Assembly (NCBI GenBank): GCA_040223615.1
Contig: JAVKFY010000025.1
Span: forward strand, 61,357-125,356
Origin: JAVKFY01 sp040223615
GTDB taxonomy: Bacteria > Pseudomonadota > Alphaproteobacteria > GCA-2731375
Direction of reading: 5' to 3'
DNA: 64,000 bases
Part shown: positions 25,988-33,748 of the stretch, in pieces
Position numbering within the stretch: position 1 is the first letter of the stretch
How the letters are laid out: the number at the start of each line of letters is the position of its first letter
Program-made: the position numbers and the translations under genes
The notes under the pieces: generated by a model
The model's input: the letters and a program-made list of their open reading frames with translations, nothing else
What the model was told of the DNA's origin: nothing
Database searches by the model: none

Positions 25988-27349
25988 TTAGTCCTTGTAA
26001 GCGATCCCGAGATCGCGCATCAGGTCGTAGAGCGTCGGTCGGCTGATGCCGAGCAGCTTCGACGACTTCGAAACGTTGCCCTGGGTCAGTGCCAGGGCCT
26101 GACGCACGACGCGACGTTCGGCCGTCTCGCGTGCCTCCTTCAGGTTTGGCAGCACCTGGCTCTCATCGGCGGTCTCCAGCTCCAGGTCCTCCGGCGCCAG
26201 CACCTTGCCGTCGGCCATGATCACCGCCTTCTTCATGCGGTTCTCGAACTCGCGCACGTTGCCGGGCCATTCGTAGCTGGCGATGGCGGCACGCGCAGCC
26301 TCCGATAGACCACGGATCGACTTGCTGTATTGCTCGTTGAGGCGAGCGAGGAAGAAGGTGGCCAGCAGGTTCGCATCGCCCTGACGCTCGCGCAGCGGCG
26401 GCACCGAGACGTTGATCTCGTTCAGGCGATAGAACAGGTCCTCGCGGAACCCGCCATCGGTCATCATCGTCTGCAGGTTCTGGTTGGTGGCGCAGACGAT
26501 GCGCACATCGACCGGAATCTGCTTGCGGCCGCCGATCCGCTCGATCATCCGGTCCTGCAGGAAGCGGAGCAGCTTGGCCTGCAGGCTGAGCGGCAGGTCG
26601 CCGATCTCATCCAGGAACAGCGTGCCGCCATCGGCCATCTCGATCTTGCCGATGGTCTGCTTGGTGGCGCCGGTAAAGGCGCCCTTCTCGTGCCCGAACA
26701 GCTCGCTTTCCAGCAGGTTCTCCGGAATCGCGGCACAGTTGATGGCGACGAAGGGCTGGTCGGCGCGCAGGCTGGCCTTGTGCAGCGCGCGGGCCAGCAG
26801 CTCCTTGCCGGTGCCGCTCTCACCCAGGATCAGCACGGTGACGTCGGTGGTGGCGACTTTCTCGATGGTGCGGCAGACGCGCTGCATCTCCGGGTCGCTG
26901 GTGACGATGTCGGCGAAGGCACCGCCGGCGCCGCCCTGCATCAGCCGGCGGTTCTCCTCCTCCAGCGTGTGCACGTGCCAGGCGCGGCTGATGATCAGCT
27001 TCAGCACCTCGATATCGACCGGCTTGGCGTAGAAGTCGTAGGCGCCCATCGAAATGGCGCGCACCGCGTTGCCGCGTTCCTCATTGCCCGAGGCGACAAT
27101 CACCTTGGTCTGCGGCCGGATCGACAGGATGCCCTCCAGCGTCGCCAGGCCCTCCGTGGCGCCGTTCTCGTCCGGCGGCAGGCCGAGATCGAGCACCACC
27201 ACCGGCGGTTCCTGCGCGCGTACTGCGGCCAGCGCCGAATCGCGATCGCCGGTGACCTCGATCTCGAAGTCCGACATCGCCCACCGCATCTGGCTCTGCA
27301 GGCCCGGGTCGTCCTCAACCACCAACAGCTTAAGGGTCTCGTCAGCCAC
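25988..27349 (-). CDS. prsR: PEP-CTERM-box response regulator (sigma-54 activator) PrsR
   Basis: This 453-residue NtrC-class regulator has a receiver domain with phospho-acceptor D54 (VVVLDLGLP). The AAA+ domain has Walker A GESGTGKE (about 177-184), the sigma-54 contact loop GAFTGA (223-228), Walker B LFLDEIGDLP and an R-finger region. The C-terminal Fis-type helix-turn-helix reads NVSKSSKLLGISRPTLYDLM. It matches the PrsR family of PEP-CTERM systems and should open sigma-54 promoters when phosphorylated by PrsK. Such promoters are visible upstream of its own operon and of the PEP-CTERM cargo gene. It starts three bases after prsK ends. Confidence 0.93.
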   Translation of the reverse strand: MADETLKLLVVEDDPGLQSQMRWAMSDFEIEVTGDRDSALAAVRAQEPPVVVLDLGLPPDENGATEGLATLEGILSIRPQTKVIVASGNEERGNAVRAISMGAYDFYAKPVDIEVLKLIISRAWHVHTLEEENRRLMQGGAGGAFADIVTSDPEMQRVCRTIEKVATTDVTVLILGESGTGKELLARALHKASLRADQPFVAINCAAIPENLLESELFGHEKGAFTGATKQTIGKIEMADGGTLFLDEIGDLPLSLQAKLLRFLQDRMIERIGGRKQIPVDVRIVCATNQNLQTMMTDGGFREDLFYRLNEINVSVPPLRERQGDANLLATFFLARLNEQYSKSIRGLSEAARAAIASYEWPGNVREFENRMKKAVIMADGKVLAPEDLELETADESQVLPNLKEARETAERRVVRQALALTQGNVSKSSKLLGISRPTLYDLMRDLGIAYKD

Positions 27350-27352
27350 GCG

Positions 27353-29443
27353 TTATCCTCGCTCCGCCATTTCCGCCGGCGCTCGTTCATCGACGCCGCC
27401 GTCGTCGTCTCGCTGGCGCAACAGTACCCGCATCGTGGTACCGCTGCCGGGTTGGCTCAGCACTTCCAGGCGCCCGCCCATCGTGCGCACCAGCTCGCGG
27501 GTCTGATAGGCGCCGATGCCATAGCCCGACCCCTTGGTGGTACGCAGCGGCCGGAACAACTGGTCGCGGATGAACGTCGCGTCCATGCCCGGACCGTCGT
27601 CGATCACCTCGATCACCGCCATCCGGTCCTGCTCGTCCAGGCGCACCGTCACCGCACCGTCATCGCCGACCGCCTCGCGCGCATTCTGCACCAGATGGCC
27701 AACCACCGCGGTAAGCGCCTCCTCGTCGGCCATCGCCTGCAACTCGTCGTGGCCGTTCGGCTGCAACACCACCGCCGGCGCGCCGGTCTGCCAGGGCGCC
27801 AGCACCTGGCGCAGCAGCGGCGCCAGCGACAGTGGCCGGTTCTCGCGCTGCTGCGTCGCCGGCTCCTGACGCAACTGCCCGAGCAGGTTGCCCATCTTCT
27901 CCACCGAGTTGCGTACCGTGTTCATCGCGTCCTTCTGGAACTCGGGATTGTCCCAGTGCTTGTTGGCATTAGACAGGATCAACGACAGTTGACCGGTCAC
28001 GTTCTTGATATCGTGCACGACGAACGCGAACCGGCGATTAAAGTCCTGCAGCTGCTGGGCATCGACCAGCGCCCGCAACACCGCCTCCTCGGCCAGATAA
28101 CCGCCGACCTGGCGACCCAGTGTCTTCAGCAGGTCGTAGGCCTCCCAGCCCGGCTGGTGCGGCACCCGCGGCTGGCCCAGGATCAGGAAACCTTCCAGCC
28201 GCTCGCGGTGCTGTAGCGGCACGATCAGCCAGCTGCGCCGCAGGTCCACGATCCATTCCGGCAGCTCCAACCCGTCATAGGCGTCGGCATCCTCGCGCCA
28301 TTCGCTCAGATTGACGATCCAGTTGTGCTGCTCGAAGTAGCGCACCAGCGTGCTGTCGAACCCGACATAGGGCAGGTTCTCTGGAAAATTCCAACGCCCG
28401 GCGGGGAAAAAGGTTCGCTCGTTGTCCCAGCGCATCCACAGCGCGCCGGCCGGGCTCTCCACGATCGAGGCGATGGCGCGAATGGCCCGGTCGTATAGGC
28501 GGTCGTCGCTGGCCGACATGCTGGCGATGAACTTCTGCCACTCCTCGCGATAATCATAGCGATAGGAGAAGAAGTTGCGGCTGATCACGAAGCGCAGCCA
28601 GGCGCGGCTGGAGCCGGAGCTCAGCGCCAGCAGCATCAACAGCACCGCGACCGCGAAGAAGATGATCTGCAGCGTCGGGCCCCACTGGCCGCCGACATTG
28701 CGCAGATAGAAGCCGACCGCCGCCATGCCGACCAGATAGACGCCGCTGCCCACCACCGAGGCGGTGTGGAACACGGCGCGGCGCGAGACGTGGATGTCGG
28801 TCGACCATTCCTTGTTGCGGCCCGCGGCCACCGCCAGCAGCGGCACCGCCAGCGCGTTGATCGCGCCCCGCGCCTGTTGCAGCGGCTCGCTGACCCGGTT
28901 CAACAGCAGCGCGTCGGCATAGATGAACAGGTCGTAGACGAACACCGCGCCGAGCGCGAAGGCGACGAATTTCAGCGACCAGAGCAGGTTCTCGTCGGCG
29001 TTGCGGACGATATTCTCGATCAGCACCAGGCCGGCCACCGCCAACCCCAGGCGCGAGACGATGACCGCCTGCGGCAGGCTTATTAGGCCGGCTGCATGGA
29101 GCGTGTTCAACGCCATGATCGCCAGTGCCGCGATGCCCAGGCCGGCGACCATCATGCGCAGATAGCGGGTCGTCAGCGCCGGGCGCAACACGGGCTGAAC
29201 CAGGCTGGCGGCGAAGGCAATCCAGGCCAGCGAGCGCGCCACCTCCGCCGCCGCGGCCACCGCCGGCGGCACCAGCGCACCTTCCATCGCGGCCGCCAGC
29301 GACCACAGGACGGAGAACACGCACGCGCCAAGCAGCAACAGGCCAGCCGGCCGCCGGCTCCCCGCCAGAAGCAGCAAGACGGTCAATGCCAGAAACGCGA
29401 CAGTTGCCGCCAGGTAACTTACGGCCGTGACTTCGAACGCCAA
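27353..29443 (-). CDS. prsK: PEP-CTERM system sensor histidine kinase PrsK
   Basis: This 696-residue membrane kinase has about eight to nine N-terminal helices (residues 1-290), then a GAF-like region (around 310-450). The dimerisation box FVVHDIKNVTGQLSLIL contains H477. The HATPase domain has the N-box HLVQNAREAV, DDGPGMD and GSGYGIGAYQTRELV. It should phosphorylate PrsR in response to an envelope or membrane signal sensed by the multi-helix part. It lies between the glycosyltransferase (36 bases upstream) and prsR (3 bases downstream), all on the minus strand. Confidence 0.93.
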   Translation of the reverse strand: MAFEVTAVSYLAATVAFLALTVLLLLAGSRRPAGLLLLGACVFSVLWSLAAAMEGALVPPAVAAAAEVARSLAWIAFAASLVQPVLRPALTTRYLRMMVAGLGIAALAIMALNTLHAAGLISLPQAVIVSRLGLAVAGLVLIENIVRNADENLLWSLKFVAFALGAVFVYDLFIYADALLLNRVSEPLQQARGAINALAVPLLAVAAGRNKEWSTDIHVSRRAVFHTASVVGSGVYLVGMAAVGFYLRNVGGQWGPTLQIIFFAVAVLLMLLALSSGSSRAWLRFVISRNFFSYRYDYREEWQKFIASMSASDDRLYDRAIRAIASIVESPAGALWMRWDNERTFFPAGRWNFPENLPYVGFDSTLVRYFEQHNWIVNLSEWREDADAYDGLELPEWIVDLRRSWLIVPLQHRERLEGFLILGQPRVPHQPGWEAYDLLKTLGRQVGGYLAEEAVLRALVDAQQLQDFNRRFAFVVHDIKNVTGQLSLILSNANKHWDNPEFQKDAMNTVRNSVEKMGNLLGQLRQEPATQQRENRPLSLAPLLRQVLAPWQTGAPAVVLQPNGHDELQAMADEEALTAVVGHLVQNAREAVGDDGAVTVRLDEQDRMAVIEVIDDGPGMDATFIRDQLFRPLRTTKGSGYGIGAYQTRELVRTMGGRLEVLSQPGSGTTMRVLLRQRDDDGGVDERAPAEMAERG

Positions 29444-29479
29444 CGTATGACCCCTGGGAGGTCGATCGTAGTCGATCGA

Positions 29480-30898
29480 TCAGCGCACGCCTGCGGCTCC
29501 AGGCCACAGGACGACGCGAACAGTCTGCAACAGAATAATGATGTCGAGGAACAGACTACGATTCTTGATGTAGTACAAGTCGTAGGCCAGCTTTTCCTTG
29601 GCATCCTCAATAGAAGCGCCGTAGGGATAGCAGACTTGGGCCCAGCCGGTGATGCCGGGCTTTACCCGATGGCGCTCCGAATAATACGGCACCGCCTCGC
29701 ACAGCGATTCGACAAAGAACGGACGCTCGGGGCGCGGCCCGATGAAGCTCATCTCGCCACGCAGCACGTTGATCACCTGCGGGATCTCGTCGAGACGGGT
29801 CTTGCGGATGAAGTTGCCGACGGCGGTGATGCGATCGTCGTCGGCGGCGGCCCAGCGCGGGCCGGAACTGGCCTCGGCGTCAACCTTCATCGAGCGGAAC
29901 TTGAGCAGCGTGTAGACCTTGGCGTCGCGGCCGACCCGATCCTGGCGGTAGAAGATCGGACCCGGGCTGTCGAACCGGATCATGATCGCGGTCATCGCCA
30001 TGATCGGCAGGGTGAAGAGCAAGAACAGCGTCGAGACGACGACGTCGACCACCCGCTTGGTCACGTCCTGGCTCAAGCTGACGCGGAAGCCGTCGGAGAA
30101 AATCAACCACGACGGGTCGAGCTCGCTCAGGCTGATCTTGCCGACCTCGCGCTCCACGAAGGTCAGGAACTCGGTGACGCGCAGGCCCTTCAGCTTGCAG
30201 TTGAGCAGCGCCCGCACCGGCAGGCCACGGCGATTGTCGGGCGCGACCACGATCTCGTCGGCGTCGAACCGGTCGATCTCGTCCCACAGTTGCTCGGCGC
30301 TGATGTCGCCGCGCGGGATGCGGGCGGTCGACTGCAGCAGCGGATCCTCGTCGTCGATGGCGACGAAGCCGACGATCTCGAAACCGTTGTTGCGGTTGGT
30401 CGGAATCACGTCGAGCAGACGCTTGGCCCGCTGGCCGGCGCCGATCACCAGCACCCGGCGGCGGAATACCGCAACGTCGGCGATGGTCAGGAACAGCAGC
30501 CGGGTGAACAGCAGCAGCGTGATCGCGCCGGCGATCGCCAGCACCAGCATGTAGCTCGGCGGATACTCGTCCAGCGACAGCGCCGACAGGTAGAGCTGGG
30601 TCAGCGCGTAGATCACCAGCGCGATGATCACGAAGCCGAAGCTGAGCCGGATCAGCATCAGTCGCCGATTGGCCATCACGTCGCGGTTGTACAGGCCCAG
30701 CGACGACAGGATCACCACGCACAGCAGCGCCAGGAAGATGCCGAAGTATGAGATCAGCTGGTCGCCGGTGGCGGCCAGGAAGCCAGGGTCGATCTGGGTG
30801 GTCAGCAGCACTTGCGCCAGGCACAGCAGGACCAGAGCCTCGATCGTCCCGAGGAAGATCGAGGAGCCTGCGATGTAATGCCTGAACAGCCGGATCAT
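29480..30898 (-). CDS. XrtA/PEP-CTERM-associated priming glycosyltransferase (TIGR03013 type)
   Basis: This 472-residue polyprenyl-phosphate sugar-1-phosphate transferase has four N-terminal helices. A Rossmann-like middle domain (VLVIGAGQRAKRLLDVI) follows, then a fifth helix, and the C-terminal bacterial sugar transferase domain. That domain has FRSMKVDAE, KTRLDEIPQ.INVLRGEMS, GPRPERP and PGITGWAQV. It should start the repeat unit of an exopolysaccharide made with PEP-CTERM systems. There is no ribosome-binding site before the ATG. Instead it overlaps the stop of a 64-codon ORF as ATGA, so translation is probably coupled. It precedes prsK-prsR-prsT. Confidence 0.93.
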   Translation of the reverse strand: MIRLFRHYIAGSSIFLGTIEALVLLCLAQVLLTTQIDPGFLAATGDQLISYFGIFLALLCVVILSSLGLYNRDVMANRRLMLIRLSFGFVIIALVIYALTQLYLSALSLDEYPPSYMLVLAIAGAITLLLFTRLLFLTIADVAVFRRRVLVIGAGQRAKRLLDVIPTNRNNGFEIVGFVAIDDEDPLLQSTARIPRGDISAEQLWDEIDRFDADEIVVAPDNRRGLPVRALLNCKLKGLRVTEFLTFVEREVGKISLSELDPSWLIFSDGFRVSLSQDVTKRVVDVVVSTLFLLFTLPIMAMTAIMIRFDSPGPIFYRQDRVGRDAKVYTLLKFRSMKVDAEASSGPRWAAADDDRITAVGNFIRKTRLDEIPQVINVLRGEMSFIGPRPERPFFVESLCEAVPYYSERHRVKPGITGWAQVCYPYGASIEDAKEKLAYDLYYIKNRSLFLDIIILLQTVRVVLWPGAAGVR

Positions 30899-31089
30899 TT
30901 CAGTTGACGAGCCCGCAGTTGCGTCGCGAGGGAAATCGTTTCGGGACTGAAACCATGTGGCGCGTTCGTCGCCCGCGACAGTACGTCACCAAGCGGCCGC
31001 GAGGTCCATGCATTTCGTCCCTGTTGTCCCGGCCCAAGCCGCGGCGTCTCCTGACGCGCGACAATGGTCCGATGCCTGCTGAATCGCAT
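30895..31089 (-). CDS. Small ORF leading the PEP-CTERM operon
   Basis: This 64-codon ORF (MRFSRHRTIVARQETPRLG..., shortened) has GGAGGG seven bases before its ATG. Its TGA overlaps the glycosyltransferase ATG as ATGA. A consensus sigma-54 promoter lies about 52-66 bases upstream of the ATG. The product is basic and hydrophilic, without a signal, cysteine or membrane segment. I do not recognise it. Its position suggests a leader ORF that couples translation into the glycosyltransferase gene, or a small regulator of the system. The chance that it is only a spurious frame is real, because the sequence has no known motif. Confidence 0.5.
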   Translation of the reverse strand: MRFSRHRTIVARQETPRLGPGQQGRNAWTSRPLGDVLSRATNAPHGFSPETISLATQLRARQLK

Positions 31090-31140
31090 GGCGTTGCCCT
31101 CCAAGCACGTTCCCATGCAGAACGATCACGGCTTTGCACC

Positions 31141-31155
31141 GCAAGCCCCGTGCCA
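31141..31155 (-). promoter_or_regulatory. Sigma-54 promoter of the glycosyltransferase-prsKRT operon
   Basis: On the minus strand the sequence is TGGCACGGGGCTTGC, matching the RpoN consensus TGGCACG-N4-TTGC with exact GG-N10-GC spacing. Transcription should start near 31129, giving a leader of about 40 bases before the small ORF. The operon it drives encodes PrsR, an enhancer-binding activator with GAFTGA, so feedback control is likely. Confidence 0.85.
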
Positions 31156-31250
31156 GAGTGAACCCGTACAGTAAATCAATCGTTTAGCCCACAAAGCGAC
31201 GGCATTTTTCTGCCCAACAGAGCCACTTTGCGCCGGCCTGAGACATCGAA

Positions 31251-31265
31251 GGGACGAATCGTCCC
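31251..31265. promoter_or_regulatory. Candidate PrsR enhancer site (palindrome)
   Basis: GGGACGA-A-TCGTCCC is a perfect seven-base inverted repeat with one central base. It lies about 100 bases upstream of the -24 element of the sigma-54 promoter, the usual place for an NtrC-class activator. Two GAGACAT copies flank it (31240 and 31272), 32 bases apart, about three helical turns. Binding by PrsR is inferred. Confidence 0.5.
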
Positions 31266-31317
31266 GGCGCGAGACATTGTTGTGGCGCCGATGGCACCCT
31301 GGCTGTGACGGAAAGCA

Positions 31318-31352
31318 CATCGGCCGGCCCGGATTATCCGGACCGGCCGATG
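31318..31352 (-). terminator. Long hairpin after the DUF1127 gene
   Basis: CATCGGCCGG pairs with CCGGCCGATG and the inner CCGGA pairs with TCCGG around TTA, with one C-A mismatch. It sits 50 bases after the DUF1127 stop, before the sigma-54 region. It should insulate the PEP-CTERM operon from read-through. No long U-run is present. Confidence 0.65.
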
Positions 31353-31401
31353 GCGGGGGGCGCTGGGAGGGGGCGCCCTTGGGGAGGCGATGGGTACCGT
31401 G

Positions 31402-31608
31402 TCAGGCGCGCCAGAACGGCTTGGCGGCCTCGAACTCGGCCTGCGAGGTGCTCAACCCGATATCTTGCAGATCGCGCGCCGACAGTCGGGCGAGTTCATC
31501 GCGCTCGCGCAGCCGACGCTGCCACAGACGCAGGCGGGCGACGGCCCGGTCAAGGAGGGCGCCACCGCCCCCGTGCGTGGAGATTTTGCCTAAGGTAATG
31601 TCAGTCAT
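31402..31608 (-). CDS. DUF1127 domain-containing small protein
   Basis: This 68-residue basic protein carries the DUF1127 (YjiS-like) C-terminal segment WQRRLRERDELARLSARDLQDIGLSTSQAEFEAAKPFW, which spans most of the family domain. Some alphaproteobacterial DUF1127 proteins bind RNA and help in RNA turnover and stress response. The particular role here is unknown. I start at the ATG preceding TDITLGKI; an ATG five codons earlier (31623) is also possible. The gene is divergent from a LysR regulator, with 110 bases between. Confidence 0.85.
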   Translation of the reverse strand: MTDITLGKISTHGGGGALLDRAVARLRLWQRRLRERDELARLSARDLQDIGLSTSQAEFEAAKPFWRA

Positions 31609-31635
31609 GGTCAGGACCCTCATTGTCTCACTAGG

Positions 31636-31680
31636 CAATAGATCGGGGCGGCTTGCGCGCCGCACAAACGACAATAGATC
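31636..31680. promoter_or_regulatory. Direct repeats in the DUF1127/LysR divergent promoter region
   Basis: CAATAGATC occurs at 31636-31644 and again at 31672-31680, 36 bases apart, with a GCGGC-N6-GCCGC inverted repeat between. Downstream (31676-31707) the DNA is AT-rich, with a palindromic ATCATGAT. These could be operator sites for the adjacent LysR protein. Confidence 0.45.
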
Positions 31681-31718
31681 ATGATATGAGTGATAAAATA
31701 TTATCCTAGGAGACCGTC

Positions 31719-32621
31719 GTGACGCAGCTGCCACCGCTCAACGGACTGCGCGCCTTCGAGGCTGCGGCACGCCATCTGTCGTTCACCGAGGCGGCTGCCG
31801 AACTGCACGTCACCCAGGCGGCGATCAGCCACCAGATCCGGCGGCTGGAGGAGCGGCTTGGCCTGGCGCTGTTCCGGCGCGCGCACAAGCGGCTGGAACT
31901 GACCCCGGCGGCGGCCGGCTACTTGCCGTCGGTACGGCGCGCCTTCGACGAGCTGCGCGAGGCCACCGACAAGCTGCTGGCCCGCGACCGGCCACGCGGA
32001 CTGACGGTATCGACCACCGCCTCCTTCGCGGTGAAGTGGCTGATGCCGCGGCTGGCGCATTTCCAGCGCGCCTATCCGGAGATCGAGGTGCGGGTGACCA
32101 CCGGCACCGGGCTGACCGACTTCGCGCGCGACGAGGTCGACCTGGCGGTGCGCTACGGCTTCGGCGACTGGCCCGGCGTCAGCGCGGTGCAATTGCTACG
32201 CGAGGACGTGATCCCGGTCTGCAGCCCAGGCCTGCGCGACGGCGAACCGGGGCTGCGCCAGCCGGCCGACCTGGCGCACCACACCCTGATCCACATCTCC
32301 GCCTACGGCGACGACTGGCGGGTGTGGCTGACCGCGGCCGGCCTGCCGCAGATCGACCCGACCCGGGGCCTCAACGTCGACCTGGCGCTGTCGGCGATCC
32401 AGGCGGCGGTCGACGGCGCCGGCGTGATGCTGGGGCGCACGGCGCTGGTCGGCGATGACCTGGCGGCCGGCCGGCTGGTGGCGCCGTTCGATCTCGTGCT
32501 GCCGGCCGAGGCCGCCTACTATGTCGTCTACCCGCCGGCCACGGCGGACGAGCCCTGCGTGCGCGCCTTCCGCGACTGGCTGCTGAGCGAGGTCGCGGGC
32601 GAGGCCCCGACGCAGGCCTGA
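31719..32621 (+). CDS. LysR-family transcriptional regulator (GcvA-like)
   Basis: This 300-residue LTTR has the N-terminal winged helix-turn-helix LNGLRAFEAAARHLSFTEAAAELHVTQAAISHQIRRLEERLG, listed here only as residues 8-50. The substrate-binding domain has the STTASFAVKWLMPRL opening typical of the GcvA branch. GTG start with TAGGAGA five bases upstream. The effector is unknown. It is divergent from the DUF1127 gene, the classic arrangement for a regulator and its target, and repeated CAATAGATC sites lie between. The convergent neighbour is a methyltransferase gene. Confidence 0.9.
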   Translation: MTQLPPLNGLRAFEAAARHLSFTEAAAELHVTQAAISHQIRRLEERLGLALFRRAHKRLELTPAAAGYLPSVRRAFDELREATDKLLARDRPRGLTVSTTASFAVKWLMPRLAHFQRAYPEIEVRVTTGTGLTDFARDEVDLAVRYGFGDWPGVSAVQLLREDVIPVCSPGLRDGEPGLRQPADLAHHTLIHISAYGDDWRVWLTAAGLPQIDPTRGLNVDLALSAIQAAVDGAGVMLGRTALVGDDLAAGRLVAPFDLVLPAEAAYYVVYPPATADEPCVRAFRDWLLSEVAGEAPTQA

Positions 32622-32642
32622 GCCTTGACGGCGCCCCTGGAG

Positions 32643-33524
32643 CTACGGCGCCATGTGTCGCTGCAGCGCCGGCAGCAGTTCGCCATCGCCATGCATCGTC
32701 GCCAGGACAAGGAAGCAAGCGTCGTCGACGCTGTCATTGAGCCGCGCCGCGTCGTCGGCGAGCGCCGTCGCCAGCGCCGTCGAGTAGGCATCCGTATCGG
32801 CGGCGCGCCGATCCCGGACGCTTCGATTCAAACGGTCATAGATCCAGCGATAGTGAACCTCGTTGCAGGCTTTGCCGCCGAGTACGAAGACGCGGTGGTC
32901 GCGCGGCTGGAAGGCATCGATCAGGCCGGCGAGCGCGCGTTTGGTATAGCCACGGAAGCCATGTGTGCCGTACTGGCGCCAGTTCTTCGGGCCGGGAAGA
33001 ATATGCAGTTGCAGGATCGGACGATCGGCGCTCGCGGCCCAGCCACCGACTTTCCCGGCGAACGTGAGGTCCTCGGGAAAATGCTCCAGCGCCGACTGCG
33101 ACACGATCAGCGTTGCATCGCCCAGCACCTCGTCGGTGATCGACTCGGCGGGCGCGGCGACGAACCGGCAACGCGGATCGCGCGTGCTGTGGCGGTCCCA
33201 GGCGTCACGACGCTCGACGTCGATGCCAAGGTAGCTCTCCATGGTACCAAATCGTTTCGCGAATAGCTTGGCATAGCCACCCTTGCCGCAACCAACATCC
33301 ACAATCCGGACAGTGCCCAAAGCCGCTTCGATAGCTTCGACCGGCAGACCGAGCCAGAACAGATTTGACAGTATGCGCGACGGTGATGCGGTTCGCGCGA
33401 GACAGTCGCCCGGGTAGGCGGATGCCTCGATGCGGAAGGGGATAACGTCGGACAAGGTCGGCTGCGGGCGTAGTTCTTCGACGATGTTGAAGCCGAAATA
33501 GACGGCTCGCTGCAGCAAGTTCAT
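32643..33524 (-). CDS. Class I SAM-dependent methyltransferase
   Basis: Motif I is VRIVDVGCGKGGYAKLF, followed by the acidic strand end YLGIDVERRDAWD and a motif II-like LIVSQSALEHF. The rest forms a Rossmann methyltransferase of 293 residues from the ATG at 33524. A GTG at 33608 would add 28 residues without motifs. A rare-looking feature is the C-terminal 110 residues (from THGFRGYTKRALAGL), which contain several basic and aromatic residues but no known domain. The substrate is unknown. It stands between LysR (convergent) and gamma-glutamyltransferase (divergent). Confidence 0.75.
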   Translation of the reverse strand: MNLLQRAVYFGFNIVEELRPQPTLSDVIPFRIEASAYPGDCLARTASPSRILSNLFWLGLPVEAIEAALGTVRIVDVGCGKGGYAKLFAKRFGTMESYLGIDVERRDAWDRHSTRDPRCRFVAAPAESITDEVLGDATLIVSQSALEHFPEDLTFAGKVGGWAASADRPILQLHILPGPKNWRQYGTHGFRGYTKRALAGLIDAFQPRDHRVFVLGGKACNEVHYRWIYDRLNRSVRDRRAADTDAYSTALATALADDAARLNDSVDDACFLVLATMHGDGELLPALQRHMAP

Positions 33525-33748
33525 CGGGAAGTCGCCGTTGATCCGGTTCGGCGTCGAACGTGTCTTGTGCGGCAATGGGCCCGCCTCCTGCTTCACCGAC
33601 AACGTCACGCGACGTTATGCTGATATCAAGGCCTCGCGTGTACTACGAACAGGCACAATGGCGAAGTGCGGATGCAGCCACAACATCAGGATCCGATATT
33701 GCGCTGCATTGCCCGCCCTGACGTCGGCGGCCTAGGGAGGAAACGAAT

